Of a DNA stretch of 64,000 nucleotides, positions 1-7,039 are shown one piece after another. The stretch spans positions 372,001 to 436,000 of the forward strand of contig JAGBEG010000010.1 in assembly GCA_017937095.1 (NCBI GenBank), given 5' to 3'. The DNA comes from Roseburia sp. GTDB lineage: Bacteria > Bacillota > Clostridia > Lachnospirales > Lachnospiraceae. The first letter of the stretch is position 1. Each line of letters starts with the position of its first letter. A model generated the notes under the pieces. The model saw only the letters and a list, made by a program, of their open reading frames with translations. It made no database searches and had not been told where the DNA came from. The position numbers were made by a program, and so were the translations under genes.

Positions 1-612
1 GTTCATATTCTGAAGGCTGCCGCTGACAATCAGGTTATCCGAGGTCGTCGTCACCATACCGCTGACCTTGGTGGTATCGTTGATGATGGAAGTCACCTTC
101 GCGTAATTCGGTCCGACGTCTGTGACGATTCCTACAAGACCACTGCCTGCAATGACATTCATATCCACTTCGATGCCGTCGTCCGATCCCTTGTCGATGG
201 TGAAATAGGAAAACCAGTTGGTGCTGCTCTTGCCGATGACATTGGCAGCTACCTTCTCATAACTTGGGTATTTCTGGTCAAGCTCAAAAAGCTCTCTTAA
301 GTTCTCAAGCTCATACTGTTCCAGATTCACCGTGTTAAGCTCCGCGGTAAGCTTGTCCACCTGGTTTTTTAATGCTTCATTCTCCGCCATGACCTCGCTT
401 AAGTTCTTGAGATTATCCGTCTTCTCGGTAATCCATCCCCCGACCGTGTTAATGCCGCGCTGCATCGGGACAAACACATAGCCGGCAACGGTATTTAACG
501 GTCCGCCCGAAATATTCAGCGTAAAACTTAACAGCATCGCGACAATGCATACGCCGGTCAGGATCATCAGTATATACTTGGGTGGCAGAACAAATTTGGG
601 TTTTCGCTTCAT
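1..612 (-). CDS. mreC: Rod shape-determining protein MreC (3' part missing at window edge)
   Basis: MreC is a bitopic membrane protein of the elongasome that links MreB filaments to the peptidoglycan synthesis machinery outside the membrane. The 204 visible residues show a basic N-terminus, one membrane segment at about residues 13-33, a coiled coil at about 60-110, and the start of the beta-barrel region typical of MreC (VDKGSDDGI-like and GLVGIV motifs). The frame is open to base 1, so the C-terminus lies outside the window. The ATG at 612 lies 8 bases after the mreB stop, with GAGGAA just upstream. The mreB-mreC order is the usual one, and mreD would be expected next. Confidence 0.95.
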   Translation of the reverse strand, partial: MKRKPKFVLPPKYILMILTGVCIVAMLLSFTLNISGGPLNTVAGYVFVPMQRGINTVGGWITEKTDNLKNLSEVMAENEALKNQVDKLTAELNTVNLEQYELENLRELFELDQKYPSYEKVAANVIGKSSTNWFSYFTIDKGSDDGIEVDMNVIAGSGLVGIVTDVGPNYAKVTSIINDTTKVSGMVTTTSDNLIVSGSLQNMN

Positions 613-620
613 GATTTCCT

Positions 621-1637
621 CTATAACAATATCTTACTCTTCATACTGAACGCCAGATGCTTGTACTTGGCGTCGGAGACGATTTTTATAAGTCCGCGCA
701 CAACGCACTCTTCCGGCTCCTCACAGGTATTGATCTCAATGCCTGTAATCTCACGGAACAACTGATCGAGATCATGGATCTGTGAGCTTCCGCCTGTAAT
801 GTAGATGCCGGAGTGGATGATATCCTTCGCCAGCTCAGGCGGCGTCTTCTCCAGAATCATCTTAATGGAATTACAGATGGTATTGAGATTGTCCTTGATT
901 GCCTCATAGACAACGGTGCCTGACATTTCCATCTCGATCGGCAGACCGCTTACAACGTCCCTGCCGACGACAACCATCGTATCCGTCTTGCCCGGGATGC
1001 CGGAGCCGAGCGTCTCTTTCATGCTCTGCGCCGTCTTCTGTCCGATGACGAGATTGTACTTGCGCTTCACGTAAGTGATGATCGATTCGTCGATCTTATT
1101 GCCGCCGGAGTGAAGCAGATCGCTTAGTACCAGACCGCCGAGCGAAATCACGGAAATCTCTGTCGTATCGGCGCCGATATCGACAATCATAATCCCCGTC
1201 GGCTCATTGACGTCAAGACCTAAGCCTACGGCATCCGCAATCGGCTTCTCACAGAGCAGAACGCTCTTTGGCTTTAGCTTGCTCTTGTAGAACATATCAA
1301 AGAACGCCTTTTTCTCTACCTCCGTGATATCTGTCGGAACCGCAACGATGAACTCTGCGCCGCGCAGCTTTCCTTTTGCGTGCGTCTCCAGATAAGTGTG
1401 AAGCATCGTCTGAAGATTGTTGAAATCTGCAATGACGCCTCCGACCACCGGAAACGTCACCTGAATGGTCTCCGGCGCTTTCTCGTACATCGCATATGCA
1501 TCGTCGCCGTATGCATAGATCTGGTCCTTGTTCACCAGTGCGATGGTGTTCTTTTCGTTCAAAATCTTATTGGATGCCTTGCAATAAATCTTCATATTGC
1601 ATGTACCAAGGTCAATACCATACACGTTATTCGTCAT
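621..1637 (-). CDS. mreB: MreB-family actin-like ATPase (divergent)
   Basis: This is a bacterial actin homologue that forms membrane-associated filaments guiding lateral wall synthesis. At 338 residues it has the family length. The phosphate-1 motif is seen at D9-N14 (DLGTCN). The phosphate-2 motif reads DIGADTTE (about 153-160) where typical MreB has DIGGGTTE, the region around the catalytic glutamate reads CEKP instead of the usual EEP, and the adenosine motif reads TGGSSQ. The ATG at 1637 has GGGAGAG upstream. A longer reading frame adds 20 residues with no ribosome site. It overlaps the end of radC by 11 bases and is followed by mreC. The altered motifs suggest a paralogue or a divergent subfamily, but ATP binding is likely kept. 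Confidence 0.88.
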   Translation of the reverse strand: MTNNVYGIDLGTCNMKIYCKASNKILNEKNTIALVNKDQIYAYGDDAYAMYEKAPETIQVTFPVVGGVIADFNNLQTMLHTYLETHAKGKLRGAEFIVAVPTDITEVEKKAFFDMFYKSKLKPKSVLLCEKPIADAVGLGLDVNEPTGIMIVDIGADTTEISVISLGGLVLSDLLHSGGNKIDESIITYVKRKYNLVIGQKTAQSMKETLGSGIPGKTDTMVVVGRDVVSGLPIEMEMSGTVVYEAIKDNLNTICNSIKMILEKTPPELAKDIIHSGIYITGGSSQIHDLDQLFREITGIEINTCEEPEECVVRGLIKIVSDAKYKHLAFSMKSKILL

Positions 1638-2346
1638 TGTTCTCTCCCTTATATATGATTCTTTTGCATTCCCGATAGCTATAGTAAGTGCGATCACCGA
1701 CGATAATGTGATCTGCCAGCGGAATCCCCAGAAGATTGCCGCACTCTGCTACTCTTCTTGTCGCCATGTCGTCCTCGGCGGAGGGCGTCGGATCGCCGCT
1801 CGGATGGTTGTGCAGCAGCACAAGCTGTACAGCGCCGTGGCTAAGTGCCGCAAGAAAAATCTCACGCGGCGGTACAAAGGCTGCGGTTGCGCTTCCGACG
1901 GTCAGCGTCACGTCCTCTAAGAGGCGGCATTTGGCGTCGAACAGCAGCGCCATCGTCTGTTCCTGCTTCTCATGGCGCAGACGCTCCATATAATAATCTG
2001 CAATGGAGCGCGGATTGCCGAGACTGAGCCGGTCCTGATAGCTTGTCTGCGCAATTCGCTTCGAAAGCTCTGCGACGCATTTTAACTGGATTGCCTTGAC
2101 AGAACCGATGCCCGGAATCTTAAGCATATCCCCGTAGGACAATGCATATAGATTAAGCAGGCTCTTATCCTTCCTGCCAAGGAAATCCTGTGCGACCTCC
2201 ACAGAACGTCTGCCGTGCGTTCCGGAACGGATGATGACGGCGAGAAGCTCTGCATCGCTTAAGGTGTCTACGCCGGACTCCAAAAACTTTTCGTAAGGTC
2301 TTTCTGAATCCGGCAGTTCTTTTACAGTTGTAAAGTTCTGTTTCAT
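1627..2346 (-). CDS. radC: RadC family JAMM-domain protein
   Basis: RadC-type proteins carry an N-terminal helix-hairpin-helix region (here around KIPGIGSVKAIQL) and a C-terminal JAB/JAMM metal-binding domain. The diagnostic motif HNHPSGDPTPSAED is present near residue 182. The cellular role of RadC is still not settled: it was named for DNA repair, but its deubiquitinase-like fold has no proven substrate. From the ATG at 2346 the protein has 239 residues, close to the family norm. A TTG start at 2406 would add 20 residues unlike the family. The position directly before mreB and mreC is conserved in many Firmicutes. Confidence 0.92.
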   Translation of the reverse strand: MKQNFTTVKELPDSERPYEKFLESGVDTLSDAELLAVIIRSGTHGRRSVEVAQDFLGRKDKSLLNLYALSYGDMLKIPGIGSVKAIQLKCVAELSKRIAQTSYQDRLSLGNPRSIADYYMERLRHEKQEQTMALLFDAKCRLLEDVTLTVGSATAAFVPPREIFLAALSHGAVQLVLLHNHPSGDPTPSAEDDMATRRVAECGNLLGIPLADHIIVGDRTYYSYRECKRIIYKGENNDE

Positions 2347-2433
2347 AGCGCTTCCATTCTCTCCCCAGAAGCTTGAAACGGCATCATGTAAATTTATGTC
2401 AACCAAAAGGCAAACAAAAACTTACATTATATT

Positions 2434-3732
2434 TTAGCATAACAAATCTGCATTCACAAGATTTCGTTCCTTAAGTTTTTGTAAAGATTTCAAAATGCCA
2501 AGCTTGGCGTGATACCAGGTCAGACCACCCTGAAAATAGACGGCGTAGGGAGGCTTTAACGGTCCGTCCGCAGAAAGCTCGATGGACGAGCCCTGTACGA
2601 ATGCGCCTGCCGCCATGATAACGTCGCTGTCATACCCCGGCATTGCCCACGGCTCCGGCGTCACATAGCTGTCCACCGGCGCAGCCGCCTGGATTCCCTC
2701 ACAGAAGGCAATCAGCGCGTCCGGGTTGTGGAAGGAAATCGCCTGAATGATATCGTGGCGGCTCTCCGTCGCGTTCGGTACGACGTCAAAGCCGAGCTTC
2801 TCATAGATGTTCGCCGCAAAGATGGCGCCCTTTAACGCTCCGCTTGTGACCGTCGGCGCGAGAAACAGTCCCTGATAGAACGACTGCAGGATGCCCAGCG
2901 ACGCGCCGACCTCTTTCCCAAGTCCCGGAGAGGTCAGGCGGTATGCCGCATTTTCGACGCATTCCTTTTTCCCGACGATGTAGCCGCCGATCGGCGCAAG
3001 ACCGCCGCCCGGATTCTTGATCAGAGAACCGACGATCATGTCCGCTCCGACTTCCAGCGGCTCGCGCTCCTCTACAAATTCGCCGTAGCAGTTGTCTACC
3101 ATGCAGATGACATCCGGTTTGATTCCCTTGATAAAAGAAATCAGTTCCCCGATGCGCGCCACCGACAAGGTCTTGCGCGGTGCGTACCCCTTCGAACGCT
3201 GGATTGTGACAAGCTTTGTGCGCGCTCCGATGGCTTTTTTGATGTTCTCATAGTCAAATCCGCCGTCCGCAAGCAGATCGACCTGACGGTATGTGACGCC
3301 GTATTCCGCAAGCGAACCCTTGGACGGGCGGATGCCGATGACCTCCTCTAAGGTATCGTACGGCTTTCCGACCGGGGATAACAGCTCGTCGCCCGGGCGC
3401 AGATTCGACATCAGGGCGAGCGCCAGCGCATGGGTGCCGCAGGTGATCTGCGGGCGGACGAGCGCATCCTCGCCGCCGAAGCAGGAGGCATAGACAGCCT
3501 CTAGCGTATCTCTTCCGAGGTCATTGTAGCCGTAACCGGACGTGGTGTTGAAGCACTCCGCCGAGACGCGGTTGTCCTGCATCGCCTTGAGCACTTTTAA
3601 CTGGTTAAATTCCGCGCGCTGATCGATTTTTTCGAACCGCTCCTTTAAGGATGCTTCGATTTTTTCTCCAAATTCATAAACTTCCTCTGATATTCCAAGC
3701 TTTTCGTATTGTTCCTTCATTAACTGATTCAT
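2434..3732 (-). CDS. Aluminium-resistance / methionine gamma-lyase-like PLP protein
   Basis: The 432 residues match the Firmicute YnbB family (Alum_res), a fold-type I PLP enzyme related to Cys/Met metabolism enzymes. Visible marks are an early glycine-rich GYGYNDLGRDTLE segment, the cofactor-aspartate region MVDNCYGEF and a likely PLP-lysine region GSLIKNPGGGL. The name comes from an old plant-associated phenotype; the physiological substrate is not established. The ATG at 3732 has AGAGGAAG 8 bases upstream. It follows miaA, as in several Firmicutes where this family sits in the hfq/miaA/hflX neighbourhood, and probably shares the mutS-mutL-miaA transcript. Confidence 0.85.
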   Translation of the reverse strand: MNQLMKEQYEKLGISEEVYEFGEKIEASLKERFEKIDQRAEFNQLKVLKAMQDNRVSAECFNTTSGYGYNDLGRDTLEAVYASCFGGEDALVRPQITCGTHALALALMSNLRPGDELLSPVGKPYDTLEEVIGIRPSKGSLAEYGVTYRQVDLLADGGFDYENIKKAIGARTKLVTIQRSKGYAPRKTLSVARIGELISFIKGIKPDVICMVDNCYGEFVEEREPLEVGADMIVGSLIKNPGGGLAPIGGYIVGKKECVENAAYRLTSPGLGKEVGASLGILQSFYQGLFLAPTVTSGALKGAIFAANIYEKLGFDVVPNATESRHDIIQAISFHNPDALIAFCEGIQAAAPVDSYVTPEPWAMPGYDSDVIMAAGAFVQGSSIELSADGPLKPPYAVYFQGGLTWYHAKLGILKSLQKLKERNLVNADLLC

Positions 3733-3789
3733 GACTTCCTCTTTTCTATTTCCTGCTGTTATTTCAGAACACGCTGCCCCGGATATTCC

Positions 3790-4743
3790 CTAAGAGGGCA
3801 GAATGCCCTTCTCCGAAAGAACCGCAAGTATTTTCTCAAGAATTTTTTCTTCATCATACTGATATTCCGGTTTGTCGAGCCAGATCACGTCGCGCTCCCT
3901 GCGGAACCATGTGAGCTGCCGCTTGGCAAAATGCCTCGTCTCGCGCTTTATGATGTAGACTGCCTCGTCAAGCGTCGAATCGCCTGACAGATAGTCTAAG
4001 ATTTCTTTGTAGCCGAGTCCCTGCATGGAGACCATACCGTTGTGACAGCCCATTTCCTGAAGCCTTTTTACTTCATCGACAAGTCCCTGCTCCATCATGG
4101 CGTCCACACGGGCGTCGATGCGCTGATACAGGTTTTCCCGCTCGTCGTTTAAGACAAAATAGGCAAAATTGTACGGAGACGTCTTCTGGCGCTCCTTCTC
4201 GTTGTGCTCCGAAATCTTCTTTCCGGTATGATGGTAAAATTCCAGTGCGCGGATGACGCGTTTTTGGTTATTTTCATGGATGGCTTCCGCTGATGCAGGA
4301 TCGACTTCTCTCAACATTTCGTGCAGATAGTGATTTCCCTTCTCCTTGGCAAGGGCTGCAAGAGTGGTTCGATATTCCTCATCACATTCCTGCTCGGTAA
4401 AATCAATATCATAAAGCAGTGCCTGTATGTAAAAGCCTGTGCCGCCGACGATAATCGGAATCTTTCCGGCAGCGTAAATTTCCGCGAGTGCCGCTTTCGC
4501 CATTTCCGTGAAACGGACGACGTGAAATTCATCCGAAGGCTCCAGCGCGTCCACCAGATAATGCTTTACGCCCTGCATTTCCTCCGGCAGGATCTTCGCG
4601 GAGCCGATGTCCATATAGCGGTACACCTGCATGGAATCCGCCGAGATAATGGCGCCGTTTATTCTTTTGGCAAGCGCAATGGAAAGCGCTGTTTTCCCGA
4701 CTGCGGTAGGCCCGGTCAGAATCACCATTGGTTGTTTGTTCAT
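3790..4743 (-). CDS. miaA: tRNA dimethylallyltransferase MiaA
   Basis: MiaA transfers the dimethylallyl group of DMAPP to N6 of A37 in tRNAs that read UNN codons. The 317-residue protein starts with a P-loop-like GPTAVGKT (residues 11-18). It carries ISADSMQVYR, the DMAPP-binding region GGTGFYIQALLYDID, and the C-terminal FAKRQLTWFRR segment, all diagnostic. The ATG at 4743 has AAAGGA inside the end of mutL; a TTG start 3 codons earlier is less likely. The gene starts 1 base after the mutL stop, so translational coupling is likely. The mutS-mutL-miaA order is common in Firmicutes. Confidence 0.96.
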   Translation of the reverse strand: MNKQPMVILTGPTAVGKTALSIALAKRINGAIISADSMQVYRYMDIGSAKILPEEMQGVKHYLVDALEPSDEFHVVRFTEMAKAALAEIYAAGKIPIIVGGTGFYIQALLYDIDFTEQECDEEYRTTLAALAKEKGNHYLHEMLREVDPASAEAIHENNQKRVIRALEFYHHTGKKISEHNEKERQKTSPYNFAYFVLNDERENLYQRIDARVDAMMEQGLVDEVKRLQEMGCHNGMVSMQGLGYKEILDYLSGDSTLDEAVYIIKRETRHFAKRQLTWFRRERDVIWLDKPEYQYDEEKILEKILAVLSEKGILPS

Positions 4744-4744
4744 T

Positions 4745-6952
4745 TTATACAATCCTTTTGAATTTCTTCTCTATCTCGTATTTGCTCATGGAAATGATCG
4801 TCGGCCTGCCGTGCGGACAATGGTACGGGTTTTCCAGCGCAAGCAATTCATCGATCAGCTTCTCGGCTTCCGGTCTGCTGATGGAGTCCCCGCCCTTGAT
4901 CGCCGCTTTGCAGGACATGGACGCGACCTTTTCCAGAATCAGTTCCGGCGCTTCCCTGCCGCTTAAATTAGAAAAATCATCTAATAAATCAATAAACATG
5001 CTCTTCATATCGACAGACTCAAAATCCGCCGGAATTGCATTAATTGCATATTCTTTTCCGCCGAAAGGCTCAATTTCATAGCCAAAGGAACGAATCTGTT
5101 CCCCGTACCGCTCTAACATTTCCTGCTCCTGCAAACTCAGCGTCAGAATGACCGGAGGACTGATCGTCTGTGAGACAAACTCTTTGGTCCGCACCCGCGC
5201 CATCGTCTTCTCGTAGAGTACCTTCTCATGCGCGGCGTGCTGGTCGATGATAAAGAGCTTATCCTCGTACTCGATCAGCCAGTAGGTGTCAAAAAGCTGT
5301 CCGATAATGCGGTGCTCCTTTGCCGCCTGTTCCGTGAAAAATCCGGTGTCCTCGGAGAGAAACGTCTGCTGTTCGTAAACGCCCCCGGCAGACGCATCCG
5401 GCGCGATATCTGCAGATATTCGGTCATCCGAATCGGTATCCGTCCGGTAGGTATCGGGTTCTTTGACAAGTCCGGGTTCTTTGACAAGTCCGGACGTCTG
5501 CCCGCTCCTCGCGAGAAGCCTGTCAAACACACTCTGATTCTCCGCAACCGGACGCTTCGCTTCCGGCTGCGCTGTGTTTATCGCTCCTGTCTGCGCTGCG
5601 CTTCCGGCTTCGTGCTGCGCTGTGTTTATCGTTCCTGTCTGCACTGTGTTTCCGGCTTCCGGGGCAGATTCCTCCCGAATTGCCTGCTTCGCAGAGACAG
5701 CTTCCGGAACAGATGTCTCCTGAATTGCCTGCTTCGCAGAGGCAGCTCCCGGAACAGATGTCTCCTGAATTGCCTGCTTCGCAGAGACAGCTTCCGGCAT
5801 TTTATGCTCCCGCCCGGGATATTTGCGCTCATAAGGGCTATCCGCCGCGACCGCATCCCGGATCTGTTGGATTCGTCGTTTTTCGAACGGCTCGGGAAGC
5901 TTTGTCTCGATTGGCGGGCGCTTCTCTGCCTTTTTCTCATCGACCGGGACGTCCGGGATAAATTCCCTGTGCGTCAAAGCGTCACGAATCACCTGATACA
6001 GCGTTTTGTAAATTTCCTCGTTGTTGGAAAAACGCAGTTCCATCTTCGTCGGATGGACGTTGATGTCCAAAAGGTCCGCATCCATCGAAAAATAAAGAAC
6101 GCAGAACGGGTACTGATGCTGCATCATAAATCCCTTGTACGCCTCCTCGATTGCCTTGGAGAGCAGGGCGCTTTTGATGTAACGCCCGTTGATAAAATAG
6201 CTTTCGTAATTCCGGTTGCCGCGTGAGATGACCGGCTTTCCGATAAAGCCGTGCACAGAAAAACAGTCATTTCTGGCATGGATGGGGAGCACGGAGGCTG
6301 TGATATCCCTGCCGTAAATATGGTACACCAGATCCTTCTCGTTGGAATTTCCCGAGGTGTGCAGCTTTGTCTGTCCGTTGCTTATGAATTTAAACGACAC
6401 ATCGGGATGTGATAAGGCAAGGCGTTCCATCAGATCGCCGATATAGTTTCCTTCTGTCTGCGCGGTCTTTAGAAACTTCCGTCTCGCAGGCGTGTTGTAG
6501 AACAGATTCCGCACGATAAAGGTCGTGCCGTCCGGCGCGCCGACCTCCTCGTTTTCCCGCTCTCTCCCGCCTTCGATCACATAGCGCGTTCCGGTCAGCT
6601 CACCGTAGGTCTTGGTGATCAGCTCCACCTGCGCGACTGCCGCGATACTCGAAAGCGCCTCGCCGCGGAAGCCGAGAGAACTGATGTTAAGCAGATCCTC
6701 CACACTCCTGATCTTGCTCGTGGAATGGCGCAGGAAGGCAAGCGGAACCTGCGCGCGCTCGATACCGCAGCCGTTGTCCGTAATGCGGATAAACGAAATG
6801 CCGCCCTCCTTGATCTCGACGGTAACCGCCGTCGCCTTCGCGTCGATGGCGTTCTCCACAAGCTCTTTGACAATGGAGGATGGGCGCTCTACGACCTCAC
6901 CCGCCGCAATCTTATCGATTGTTTCCTGACTCAGTAATGTAATTTCCGGCAT
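4745..6952 (-). CDS. mutL: DNA mismatch repair protein MutL with repeat-bearing linker
   Basis: MutL couples mismatch recognition by MutS to strand incision. At 735 residues it is longer than many homologues. The GHKL ATPase domain shows ENAIDA, DNGCGI and GFRGEAL near the N-terminus. The C-terminal domain keeps the metal-dependent nicking endonuclease motifs DQHAAHEKVLYE, ACKAAIKGGD-like and CPHGRP, as expected where MutH is absent. The linker, about residues 380-500, is built from tandem repeats: three copies of a 15-residue unit containing SAKQAI, two copies of a unit containing QTG-INTAQ, and two copies of GLVKEP. The ATG at 6952 has AGAGGAGG upstream. The mutS gene ends 87 bases upstream. 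Confidence 0.97.
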   Translation of the reverse strand: MPEITLLSQETIDKIAAGEVVERPSSIVKELVENAIDAKATAVTVEIKEGGISFIRITDNGCGIERAQVPLAFLRHSTSKIRSVEDLLNISSLGFRGEALSSIAAVAQVELITKTYGELTGTRYVIEGGRERENEEVGAPDGTTFIVRNLFYNTPARRKFLKTAQTEGNYIGDLMERLALSHPDVSFKFISNGQTKLHTSGNSNEKDLVYHIYGRDITASVLPIHARNDCFSVHGFIGKPVISRGNRNYESYFINGRYIKSALLSKAIEEAYKGFMMQHQYPFCVLYFSMDADLLDINVHPTKMELRFSNNEEIYKTLYQVIRDALTHREFIPDVPVDEKKAEKRPPIETKLPEPFEKRRIQQIRDAVAADSPYERKYPGREHKMPEAVSAKQAIQETSVPGAASAKQAIQETSVPEAVSAKQAIREESAPEAGNTVQTGTINTAQHEAGSAAQTGAINTAQPEAKRPVAENQSVFDRLLARSGQTSGLVKEPGLVKEPDTYRTDTDSDDRISADIAPDASAGGVYEQQTFLSEDTGFFTEQAAKEHRIIGQLFDTYWLIEYEDKLFIIDQHAAHEKVLYEKTMARVRTKEFVSQTISPPVILTLSLQEQEMLERYGEQIRSFGYEIEPFGGKEYAINAIPADFESVDMKSMFIDLLDDFSNLSGREAPELILEKVASMSCKAAIKGGDSISRPEAEKLIDELLALENPYHCPHGRPTIISMSKYEIEKKFKRIV
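5455..5493 (-). repeat. 18-bp tandem repeat in mutL
   Basis: Two adjacent copies of GTTCTTTGACAAGTCCGG (plus strand) encode the duplicated peptide GLVKEP in the MutL linker. This repeat is separate from the 45-bp and 48-bp units and is also in frame. Confidence 0.85.
5550..5800 (-). repeat. In-frame tandem repeats in mutL (45-bp and about 48-bp units)
   Basis: A 45-bp unit beginning GAATTGCCTGCTTCGCAGAG (plus strand) starts at 5677, 5722 and 5767, with two near-identical full copies and one partial copy. Just beside it (about 5550-5660) a unit of about 48 bp containing GCTGTGTTTATCG occurs twice. All periods are multiples of three, so copy-number change would lengthen or shorten the MutL linker without a frameshift. 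Confidence 0.9.
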
Positions 6953-7039
6953 GTATATCCTCCTCTGATGCAGTTGCCGAAATTTCTTCCGGGGAATTTG
7001 AATCTCAGGTGCAAATTCGGGAAAGCCCTGCGGGGCGCT

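Noticed and set aside
5228..6226. A 332-codon plus-strand open frame opposite mutL
   Set aside because: Its Arg/Leu/Cys-rich repeats come from the mutL linker repeats read on the other strand; no start signal or family match.
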